Below are positions 26,279 to 32,661 of a DNA stretch of 32,661 nt, piece by piece. The notes under the pieces were generated by a model. It did not search any database and was not told where the DNA came from. It saw only the letters and a list, made by a program, of their open reading frames with translations. The stretch is taken from the NCBI GenBank assembly GCA_021201655.1, contig JAJQEL010000052.1, forward strand, positions 1 through 32,661. Direction: 5' to 3'. How positions within the stretch are numbered: position 1 is the first letter of the stretch; every line of letters begins with the position of its first letter. This stretch comes from Erysipelotrichaceae bacterium (GTDB taxonomy: Bacteria > Bacillota_I > Bacilli_A > Erysipelotrichales > Coprobacillaceae). The translations under genes were made by a program, and so were the position numbers.

Positions 26279-27250
26279 TTATTCAAATGGATAAATCATG
26301 CCCCATTGTTTTCTTATCTTAGTTAGAGTATCCATCACATCTCTAATATATTGAAGATTTTGTTTTCCATCATGATTATTAACATAATTTTCCATATCCT
26401 GAACTTCATAATCTAGAGCTAATGCGTTTTCACCTAATTCAATTGTTTCAATATGTCCATCATCTGTATAGGTAATGGTAGCTTTATCAGCACGAGGATA
26501 ATTATTAATTTCGATATAACCTTTTTCACCTGCGATAACACCACGTTTTGGCTGCTTTGCGCGCATTGTTAAAGCCATGACAGCCATTTGTCCTTCGGGA
26601 TTTCTTAAGATGATACCTGATGTTTCATCTACACCTGTTTCAAAATAGTTGGCAGTTGTTAGAATGGTATCAGGTCTACTACTCATAAAATATCTCGCAA
26701 AACTTGTCGCATAAACACCAATATCTAATAAAGCACCACCAGCTAATTCTTTAGAAAAGAAACGATTTGTCACATCATATTCTTTACAGCTGCCAAAATT
26801 AACTTGTACCATTTTCACTTCACCGATAGTACCATTATCAACAATTTCTTTTAATTTCTTATATAAAGGCATATGGAATAGAGTGACACCATCACAAATA
26901 ACTAAATCTTTTTCTTTGGCAATTTCTACTGCTTCTTCTAATTGATTGGAATTTACTGTAATAGCTTTCTCACAAAAAACATGCTTACCCTTGTTTAAAG
27001 CTTTAATAAGAAATTCATAATGTAAATTATGAGGTGTTGCTATATAAACAATATCTACATTTTCATCATCAATCATTTCATCAGCACTACCATAAGCTTT
27101 TGTAACATTAAACTCTTTTTGATACTTTTGTGCTCCTGATAAAGTGACATCGCTTACGGCATAGATCTCACCATGGACTCTATTTAAAGCATCACCCATT
27201 TCATGAGCAATCCATCCTGTTCCTAAAATACCCCAATTTAATTTTTTCAT
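26279..27250 (-). CDS. Gfo/Idh/MocA-family dehydrogenase in the fructose operon
   Basis: A 323-residue protein with Rossmann motif GILGTGWIAHEM (8-19), CEKAITVNSNQL with the family lysine, and a substrate-binding C-terminal domain (GGALLDIGVYATSFARYF). The acid/base region is around the GALLDIGVY segment. It resembles trans-1,2-dihydrobenzene-1,2-diol/dimeric sugar dehydrogenase-like members. It overlaps rpiA by 4 nt and abuts fbp, so it is inside the fructose operon. It may reduce or oxidise a keto sugar, but the substrate is unknown. Confidence 0.88.
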   Translation of the reverse strand: MKKLNWGILGTGWIAHEMGDALNRVHGEIYAVSDVTLSGAQKYQKEFNVTKAYGSADEMIDDENVDIVYIATPHNLHYEFLIKALNKGKHVFCEKAITVNSNQLEEAVEIAKEKDLVICDGVTLFHMPLYKKLKEIVDNGTIGEVKMVQVNFGSCKEYDVTNRFFSKELAGGALLDIGVYATSFARYFMSSRPDTILTTANYFETGVDETSGIILRNPEGQMAVMALTMRAKQPKRGVIAGEKGYIEINNYPRADKATITYTDDGHIETIELGENALALDYEVQDMENYVNNHDGKQNLQYIRDVMDTLTKIRKQWGMIYPFE

Positions 27251-27918
27251 TGAAATTTCTCCTTTTCTATTTTTCTTATATGATCTTCATCCACTGATAA
27301 TACAAAACTTACTTTATCAACAAATAATGAAGTATCAACAATACCAGTTATATGTTTTAAATCATGATCTAATTGTTTTATATCATTTACTTCTTCAAAT
27401 ATTGCTTCCATAATAATATTTCCATTATCACTTATAGTATATCCATCTTTAGCACTACTGGTACGATAAGATATTTGGCCACCTAATTGTTTTATTTCTT
27501 GAATTACATAGAAACGTGCATCTAATAGTACTTCTAATGTCACAGGATGATGGAAAGGTAATTTTTCAAAAAACTTGCTTTCATCTACCAATAATACATA
27601 TTGTTTAGCAAGAGATGCAATAATCTTTTCTTGAGTGTGGATAGCTCCATTGGATTTTAAAGCGTTAAGATTCAAATCCACTTCATCGCATCCATCAAAA
27701 GCGATATCAATATGATCAACCATGTAGGTAGGTAATACCTGGATATGATTAGTTAAACAAAGATTAGCAGTTGTAAGAGAAGGCGTTACAACTTTAATAT
27801 TTAACTTGTTATCATGAATATATTGAATAAGATAACCAATTGTACTTCCTCCTCCAAGTCCTACTATCATATCATCATGAATATATTTTAATGCCTCATA
27901 AGCACATTTCTTTTTCAT
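27247..27918 (-). CDS. rpiA: Ribose-5-phosphate isomerase A
   Basis: A 223-residue RpiA. GLGGGSTIGYL is the phosphate loop. Asp75, Asp78, Lys88 and Glu97 reproduce exactly the spacing of E. coli RpiA's Asp81, Asp84, Lys94 and Glu103. The segment after Lys88 is altered (KSNGAIHTQEK rather than KGGGGAL), so a different aldose/ketose phosphate pair cannot be excluded. It interconverts R5P and Ru5P. It overlaps fruA by 4 nt (ATGA) and the downstream dehydrogenase by 4 nt. Located in the fructose operon, it would link imported fructose to pentose phosphates. Confidence 0.85.
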   Translation of the reverse strand: MKKKCAYEALKYIHDDMIVGLGGGSTIGYLIQYIHDNKLNIKVVTPSLTTANLCLTNHIQVLPTYMVDHIDIAFDGCDEVDLNLNALKSNGAIHTQEKIIASLAKQYVLLVDESKFFEKLPFHHPVTLEVLLDARFYVIQEIKQLGGQISYRTSSAKDGYTISDNGNIIMEAIFEEVNDIKQLDHDLKHITGIVDTSLFVDKVSFVLSVDEDHIRKIEKEKFQ

Positions 27919-29819
27919 GATTTATTCTCCTGCAAAGGTTTCTTTAAAAATGATAGGACAAGACATCCTGCAATAGCACCAATTAAGATGGCTAAGGCAT
28001 ATAATAATGGATTACCAATTGTTGGTAAGACAAAGATACCGCCATGAGGTGCTCTTAATGTACATCCAAAGAACATAGATAAACCACCAGCAATACCAGA
28101 ACCAATAATACAAGAAGGTATAACTCTTAAAGGATCTTTAGCTGCGAAAGGGATAGCACCTTCAGAGATAAATGATAATCCCATAATATAATTAATAAGA
28201 CCTGAATTCCTTTCCTCTTGAGTCCATCTATTTTTAAAGAAAGTTGTACTTAGAGCGATTGCAAGGGGAGGAATCATACCACCAGCCATAACTGCTGCCA
28301 TAATTTCATAGTTTCCTTCGGCTAATTGAGAAGTCGCAAACACATATGATGCTTTATTAATAGGACCACCCATATCTGTTGATTGCATACCTGCAACAAT
28401 AATACCTAATAATATCTTACTTGTACCACCCATACTATTAAGCATATTACTTAAAGCTGTATTAATAGCACCCACAAAAGGATTAATAAAACATGTAATA
28501 ATTGATATTAATAAAATGCCTAGAACAGGATAAATAAGAATAGGTTTTACACTTTCTAATGCTTTTGGTAACTTAGAGAATGCTTTCTTTAATAATAAAA
28601 CAAGATAACCTGCAATAAAACCAGCTAAAAGCGCACCTAGGAAACCTGAATTAACATCCCCACCAGCAGGATTGGCAAATGTGCTTCCCATTTTAGCAAT
28701 AAGACCACCAACAAAACCGACAGCAAAACCTGGTCTATCAGCAATGGACATTGCAATATAGGCTGCTAATACCGGAAGCATCATACCAAATGCCTGATCA
28801 CCTACGGTTTTTAAAAATGCAGCTATTGGTGTATTGGATCCGAAATTTGATGGATCAATAGAATAGTCATCAAAGAGGAAAGCTAAAGCAATTAAAATAC
28901 CTCCACCAATAACAAATGGTAACATATGACTTACGCCATTCATTAAGTGCTTATATATTTCGTGACCAATACCTTCGCCACTTTCATTATCATTAGAAAC
29001 ATTATCGCCATTATGATGATATATTGGAACTTCTTTATTAATAATCTTATTGATAAGTTCTTCGGGCTTTTGAATGCCTTGAGTAACACTTACAGATAAA
29101 ACGGGTTTACCATCAAATCTGGACATATCAACATTTTTATCAGCTGCAATAATAATACCATCAGCATCTTTAATTTCCTGACTCGTTAAAACATTTTGAG
29201 CACCATCTGCACCTTGTGTTTCAGCTTTTAGAGGATAACCCATATCTAAACCAGCTTTTGTAAGATTTTCGGCTGCCATAAAAGTATGGGCAATACCTGT
29301 TGGACAAGCAGTAACAGCTAAAACACGATAGGATGTTTCAATAACTTGATTTTCATTATCTTTTTTTGTTTCTTCCTTATCAATAATCTGTAAGAATTCT
29401 TTTACTGTTTTTGCCTCAATTAATGCTTTTCTAAAATCTTCATTCAATAATAATGTTGATAATTTAGCTAATGCCTGTAAATGCAGATTATTGCTTTCTT
29501 CTGGCGCGGCAATCATAAATGCTAAATAGACAGGCTGTCCGTCCATTGATTCATAATCAACACCATTTTTTATAGTAATTGCAGATAAACCAGCTTTTTT
29601 AACTGCTTTAACCTGTGCATGTGGTATAGCAATACCATCTCCAATTGCTGTTGTGCTTAAAGCTTCTCTTTCTAAAACGCCTTCTTTATAAGCTTTCTTG
29701 TCGTCAATTTTACCTGATTGATACATTAAATCAACTAAACAATCAATTGTCTCATCTTTATTTGAAACATTAACATTTAATGCAATACTTTTTTCATCTA
29801 ATAATTCTGTAATTCTCAT
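27915..29819 (-). CDS. fruA: Fructose-specific PTS enzyme EIIABC
   Basis: A 634-residue membrane permease with EIIA (1-~150, phospho-His67 in GIAIPHAQ), EIIB (~165-260, phospho-Cys172 in AVTACPTGIAHT) and EIIC (~285-634, about ten hydrophobic helices). It takes phosphate from HPr to bring fructose in as fructose-1-phosphate. The A-B-C order in one chain is common in Firmicutes. The start overlaps fruK by 1 nt (TAATG). With fruK it forms the fructose uptake pair, and the operon has an operator-like motif around its promoter. Confidence 0.94.
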   Translation of the reverse strand: MRITELLDEKSIALNVNVSNKDETIDCLVDLMYQSGKIDDKKAYKEGVLEREALSTTAIGDGIAIPHAQVKAVKKAGLSAITIKNGVDYESMDGQPVYLAFMIAAPEESNNLHLQALAKLSTLLLNEDFRKALIEAKTVKEFLQIIDKEETKKDNENQVIETSYRVLAVTACPTGIAHTFMAAENLTKAGLDMGYPLKAETQGADGAQNVLTSQEIKDADGIIIAADKNVDMSRFDGKPVLSVSVTQGIQKPEELINKIINKEVPIYHHNGDNVSNDNESGEGIGHEIYKHLMNGVSHMLPFVIGGGILIALAFLFDDYSIDPSNFGSNTPIAAFLKTVGDQAFGMMLPVLAAYIAMSIADRPGFAVGFVGGLIAKMGSTFANPAGGDVNSGFLGALLAGFIAGYLVLLLKKAFSKLPKALESVKPILIYPVLGILLISIITCFINPFVGAINTALSNMLNSMGGTSKILLGIIVAGMQSTDMGGPINKASYVFATSQLAEGNYEIMAAVMAGGMIPPLAIALSTTFFKNRWTQEERNSGLINYIMGLSFISEGAIPFAAKDPLRVIPSCIIGSGIAGGLSMFFGCTLRAPHGGIFVLPTIGNPLLYALAILIGAIAGCLVLSFLKKPLQENKS

Positions 29820-30726
29820 TATTTTTCTCCTCTCATTAAACTTATAATTTCTTCTCTTTTTGCTAGGCCATAACTAAATGCTGTTGCACTCCCACAAGCT
29901 GTAGCTTGAACTAAAATCTCTTTATAATTCTTATCTTCTAAATATCCTGCTACAAAGCCAGCTACCATGGAATCTCCGGCACCCACCGAATTTTTGACTT
30001 TTCCTTTAAAAACGCCATAAGTATGAACTTCACTGTTTTCATCAATCAATAAAGATCCATCTTTAGACATTGAGATCAAAACATTTTTTGCTCCCATGAA
30101 TTGAAGCTTTCTAGCATAATGTTCAATGTCTTTCAGTGAATGAATTTCTACCTGGAATATCTCTGCTAATTCATGATGATTAGGCTTAATAAGTAACGGA
30201 TGATACTTTAATGTACTCATGAGTAACTCACCTGTAGCATCAATTACAACCTTGATATCTTTTTGACTGACAAATGCTAGAATATCTTCATAAATATTTG
30301 TTGATAATCCGCGGGGAATACTACCTGATATAATCAGTAAGTCATCTTTTTTTAAACAACTTAATTGTTCATATAATTGTTTTATATCAGTTTCTTGAAT
30401 AATCGGACCTAAACCATTTAATTCAGTTTCTGAAGAACTATGGATTTTCACATTAATACGTGTCATACCTTCTTTAACTTCTATGAAATTTTCTTTCAAG
30501 CCATAATTCTCTTTGACTGTTTTTTTAATTTCAATCCTGTAAAATCAGCAATGAAACCTAAACAGCAACTCTCATACCCTAATTCTTTAAGAATGAAAGA
30601 AACATTAATGCCTTTGCCTCCACAAAATAGATTTTCATTTTCCACACGATTTACCTGGCCATCTTTAAAATCTTTGAGATTTACAACATAATCTAAAGCT
30701 GGATTCATCGTTAAAGTGAATATCAT
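29819..30726 (-). pseudogene. fruK: 1-Phosphofructokinase, frameshifted (fruK)
   Basis: The 5' piece (30726 to stop 30496) has the PfkB N-terminus MNPALDYVV and the GGKGINVSFILKELG substrate region. The 3' piece continues to 29819 with NFIEVKEGMTRINVK, and the ATP-site GAGDS motif. In the gap, a run of seven A (30520-30526) is one base short: eight A would read through to one 302-residue FruK of normal length. A -1 ribosomal slip on A-AAA-AAA or transcriptional slippage could restore FruK; a sequencing indel is equally possible. The start is ATG 30726 with AGAAGGTGTG upstream, not the earlier ATG at 30747. Confidence 0.85.
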
Positions 30727-30747
30727 TTTCACACCTTCTTTATACAC

Positions 30748-30761
30748 GAAAATTTATTTCA
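30748..30761. promoter_or_regulatory. Operator-like motif O1 of the fru promoter
   Basis: Minus-strand TGAAATAAATTTTC, a GAAA-N5-TTTC near-palindrome starting 5 nt after the -10, over the start of transcription. It nearly matches O2 (30808-30821) and the copy at the regulator gene (31718-31731). Confidence 0.65.
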
Positions 30762-30766
30762 TATAT

Positions 30767-30795
30767 AATATATCATGATACGATAATTTCGTCAA
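30767..30795 (-). promoter_or_regulatory. Sigma-A promoter of the fru operon
   Basis: TTGACG (30795-30790) and TATATT (30772-30767), 17-bp spacer, on the minus strand, upstream of the fruK start at 30726. Confidence 0.75.
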
Positions 30796-30807
30796 TAAAA
30801 AATATAA

Positions 30808-30821
30808 GAAAACTTATTTCA
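30808..30821. promoter_or_regulatory. Operator-like motif O2 upstream of the fru -35
   Basis: Minus-strand TGAAATAAGTTTTC, one base different from O1 and exactly 60 bp from it, so the two flank the promoter. Confidence 0.6.
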
Positions 30822-30833
30822 TAATCAAATAAA

Positions 30834-30856
30834 TAAAAAAGCAGAATAATCTGCTT
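30834..30856 (-). terminator. Terminator of the fructose operon's RpiR-type regulator gene
   Basis: AAGCAGA and TCTGCTT (30839-30845, 30850-30856) form a stem with a 4-nt loop and a T run on the minus strand. The regulator's stop lies at 30855-30857. It separates the regulator from the fru operon. Confidence 0.82.
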
Positions 30857-31703
30857 AAACTTTATCACCTGCTATAGCATTTTCATGTCTCGCTATAGAT
30901 TTATAGGCATTTTCTTGCATGGATGTTAAAAATAAATATAATATTTCTACAATTGTGGTTGCTGATACTCTGGAAAAGCAATAGCCATCAAGAAATATTT
31001 TTTCACGCGTGGCTGTTGTTATATGATAATCTACTATTTGACCCACACTTGATTGTTCACTATTAGTAATACCAATAGTGATAGCACCGACTTCTTTAGC
31101 TGCTTCAACAGCCATGATAACACCATTGGATTCACCAGAGTTGGATATGGCTATGACAACATCATCTTTTTGCATATTATATGTCATGCCCATTTGTGTT
31201 TCCCATATAGAAAAAGTAACAGTAGGAATACCTATTTGATTAAATTTAAAAGTTCCGTCCATTGCTACGGGTATCGTATTTCCGACAGCAACAAACTCCA
31301 CCATACGTGCCTTTAAAATAATATTTAATATATTTTTTAACTCGTCTTCATTCATAAAAGAAACAGTCTGTTTCATTTCTTCAATCTTGTTAGCTAATAT
31401 ATTTTGTAACGATTGATGAATATTGTTGATAGATATATCATTCGTTACCTTTACTTCTGGTGTATCTAATTCAACCATTTCTTTTGCAAGAGATATCTTT
31501 AAATGGTGAAATCCTTTTACACCAATTTTTTTACAAAACCTTGAAACAGAAGCATCGCTAGAACCGCTGGCAGTTGCTAGTTGACTGACTGTCATATCAA
31601 CAACCTGATCATAATGATTCATAATATATTTTGCTATCTTCTTTTCTGAATCAAAAAAACTATCGTAAGAAGAACATATTGTATCCATTATTGTTTTTTC
31701 CAT
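30855..31703 (-). CDS. RpiR/MurR-family regulator of the fructose operon (third copy)
   Basis: A 282-residue protein with an HTH_6 domain (~1-77, recognition segment SGSSDASVSRFCKKIGVKGF) and SIS domain (~110-255, including AISNSGESNGVIMAVEAAKEVGA). The start is ATG 31703 after SD GGAGG; the longer form from 31748 would cross the promoter. It is upstream of the fru operon and transcribed in the same direction, but separated by a terminator. Both promoters carry the same 14-bp motif at identical distances from the -10, so it probably regulates itself and fruK-fbp. A phosphorylated fructose derivative is a plausible ligand. Confidence 0.88.
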   Translation of the reverse strand: MEKTIMDTICSSYDSFFDSEKKIAKYIMNHYDQVVDMTVSQLATASGSSDASVSRFCKKIGVKGFHHLKISLAKEMVELDTPEVKVTNDISINNIHQSLQNILANKIEEMKQTVSFMNEDELKNILNIILKARMVEFVAVGNTIPVAMDGTFKFNQIGIPTVTFSIWETQMGMTYNMQKDDVVIAISNSGESNGVIMAVEAAKEVGAITIGITNSEQSSVGQIVDYHITTATREKIFLDGYCFSRVSATTIVEILYLFLTSMQENAYKSIARHENAIAGDKV

Positions 31704-31717
31704 TTTTAAACCTCCAT

Positions 31718-31731
31718 GAAAATTTGTTTCA
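31718..31731. promoter_or_regulatory. Operator-like motif at the regulator promoter
   Basis: Minus-strand TGAAACAAATTTTC, with ATGAAA/TTTCAT perfect arms around 5 nt. It begins 5 nt after the regulator's -10, the same offset as O1. Confidence 0.65.
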
Positions 31732-31736
31732 TCAAT

Positions 31737-31765
31737 ATCATAAATCATTTTTTATGAAAAAACAA
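31737..31765 (-). promoter_or_regulatory. Sigma-A promoter of the third RpiR-type gene
   Basis: TTGTTT (31765-31760) and TATGAT (31742-31737), 17-bp spacer, on the minus strand. Confidence 0.6.
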
Positions 31766-31821
31766 TATTTCAATTTCATCTTAGTTGATATTATGATAGA
31801 AAGGACAACGGAGGGATAATT

Positions 31822-32253
31822 ATGGACTTTGAAGAACATGAGACGTTTGAAAAAGAAACTATCAAAGAAAATAGAAAGTATCTAGATTTATTTGAACAAT
31901 CATTAATTAACGTAGGATTATCTAAGAAGACGATTAGAAAACATGTGAATAATATAGATCTCTATCTTAATGAATTTCTGCTATATTGTGAGCCATTGAA
32001 GATGGAAGATGGATGCTTTGCTGTAGATGATTATTTAGGTGATTGGTTTATCAGAAAAGTGTCATGGGCAAGTGAAGATTCTATTAACAGCAATTGTGCT
32101 AGTTTAAAAAAGTTTTATAAATTGATGTTGGATAACGGTTATATTAAAGCAGAAAATTATAAAAAATTATTACTTACTATTAAGAAAGAAAAACAATCAT
32201 GGGTTGATGGTTTATATGCATTAGATGATAATGATTGGTTTATGAATTTTTAG
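31822..32253 (+). CDS. Small protein resembling the tyrosine-recombinase N-terminal (SAM-like) domain
   Basis: A 143-residue protein. Residues ~15-105 resemble the core-binding SAM-like domain of phage integrases (LSKKTIRKHVNNIDLYLNEFL, then SINSNCASLKKFYKLMLDNGYI). No catalytic domain (R..H..R..Y) follows: the frame ends and the next gene is different. The C-terminal ~35 residues are acidic and Trp-containing. It could be a diverged recombinase remnant or a DNA-binding adaptor; it is intact, with a GGAGGG SD at 31810-31815. It sits divergent to the fructose regulator. Confidence 0.65.
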   Translation: MDFEEHETFEKETIKENRKYLDLFEQSLINVGLSKKTIRKHVNNIDLYLNEFLLYCEPLKMEDGCFAVDDYLGDWFIRKVSWASEDSINSNCASLKKFYKLMLDNGYIKAENYKKLLLTIKKEKQSWVDGLYALDDNDWFMNF

Positions 32254-32323
32254 GGTGAAATCAGAAAAATAATATAATGCAAATAATTGCCATAAGATAT
32301 ATAATAGGTTATGGGAAGGTGTG

Positions 32324-32593
32324 ATGCAATATATCCGACTATTGATATGCAAAAAAACTGGTCAAAGGATTAAAGAACTTATGGTATTAAATCATTTAAC
32401 GCCATTAGATATTCAGAAATATTTATCTTTGTCCTGTGTCCAAAGTATTTATCGTTGGTTTAGTGGTAGAAGTATACCGACGATTGATCATTTTTATGCC
32501 TTGAGTTATCTCTTTAATGTTCTAATTGATGAAATTATTATTGGTGATAAAAATGATTGCTATAAAAAATTATATTTTGTCATTGAACTATGA
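32324..32593 (+). CDS. XRE-family HTH DNA-binding protein
   Basis: A small protein of 89 residues, with a typical XRE/Cro helix-turn-helix: TGQRIKELMVLNHLTPLDIQKYL, then CVQSIYRWFSGRSIPTIDHFYALSYLFNV. No effector domain is visible. I use ATG 32324 after SD GGGAAGGTG; the preceding codon GTG (32321) is an alternative. It follows the SAM-like protein after 67 bp with a TATAAT-like hexamer at 32300-32305, so it may have its own promoter. Targets unknown. Confidence 0.78.
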   Translation: MQYIRLLICKKTGQRIKELMVLNHLTPLDIQKYLSLSCVQSIYRWFSGRSIPTIDHFYALSYLFNVLIDEIIIGDKNDCYKKLYFVIEL

Positions 32594-32608
32594 GTTCAAT
32601 GATTTTTT
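32581..32608 (+). terminator. Terminator of XRE gene
   Basis: CATTGAACT (32581-32589) pairs with AGTTCAATG (32593-32601) around ATG, followed by a run of T. The XRE stop (32591-32593) lies at the loop. Confidence 0.82.
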
Positions 32609-32615
32609 GGAACAA

Positions 32616-32642
32616 TAAAAACCCCTAGCTTGGCTAGGGGTT
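32616..32642 (-). terminator. Terminator for a minus-strand gene at the right edge
   Basis: AACCCCTAGC (32620-32629) pairs with GCTAGGGGTT (32633-32642) around TTG, with a T run only on the minus strand. It implies a minus-strand gene beyond the window. A TAG stop candidate (32646-32644), preceded by codons for Y-A-E-S-L, may be its end, but too few codons are present to call it. Confidence 0.78.
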
Positions 32643-32661
32643 ACTACAAGCTTTCAGCGTA

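Noticed and set aside
31053-31316. Plus-strand ORF over the third RpiR-type gene
   Set aside because: Antisense to the SIS domain; no SD or domain.
32644-32661. C-terminus of a minus-strand gene at the right edge
   Set aside because: Only five codons and a stop are visible; the minus-strand terminator supports a gene there, but the product cannot be named.

Overview
The window is AT-rich, densely coded bacterial DNA with strong Shine-Dalgarno sequences, class III fructose-1,6-bisphosphatase, PTS sugar uptake, several RpiR/SIS regulators and MATE pumps. This points to a low-GC Firmicute, probably a gut member of the Erysipelotrichia (Coprobacillus/Catenibacterium-like). The genus is an inference from overall character, not from a marker gene. 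No rRNA, tRNA, CRISPR array, transposase or complete prophage was seen.

Layout. 1-2.1 kb: a truncated AAA ATPase and an RpiR-type regulator, both minus strand. 2.3-7.6 kb: a HAD phosphatase, an SDR oxidoreductase, two divergent MATE pumps, and a MerR/BmrR-type regulator that follows the second pump and has a classic MerR promoter in front of that pump. 7.6-13.7 kb: a second RpiR regulator, a heme-degrading-domain (UPF0303) protein with a Gfo/Idh/MocA dehydrogenase, a flavodoxin, an unusual fusion of a PTS EIIB-like domain to a ROK-like domain, and an SDR plus IolW-like dehydrogenase pair. 13.8-19.8 kb: a LysR regulator divergent from an operon of DUF3237 protein, MATE pump, ABM monooxygenase and GH1 phospho-beta-glucosidase, then a second GH1 gene with its own cre-like promoter. 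The two GH1 genes share a perfectly identical 146-bp 3' end. 19.8-24.4 kb: small housekeeping or accessory genes (GNAT, thioredoxin-like lipoprotein, zinc-ribbon membrane protein, a degenerate HD-like protein, Cof-type HAD phosphatase, HisC). 24.4-31.7 kb: a tight minus-strand fructose operon fruK-fruA-rpiA-Gfo-fbp with an RpiR-family regulator upstream. 31.8-32.6 kb: a short protein resembling the N-terminal domain of tyrosine recombinases and an XRE-type HTH protein.

How it fits together. The fructose operon imports fructose as fructose-1-P and makes FBP. It also carries FBPase and ribose-5-P isomerase, so fructose-grown cells could obtain F6P and pentose phosphates. Three copies of one operator-like motif, two around the fru promoter and one at the regulator's promoter, place both under the RpiR-family regulator. 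FruK itself is interrupted by a -1 frameshift in an A7 tract. The LysR-linked operon joins a phospho-glucosidase to an exporter and quinone-type small-molecule proteins, suggesting handling of aryl-glucoside aglycones. Convergent gene pairs are closed by compact hairpins that often contain the stop codons, and many genes have extended -10 promoters with very short predicted leaders.
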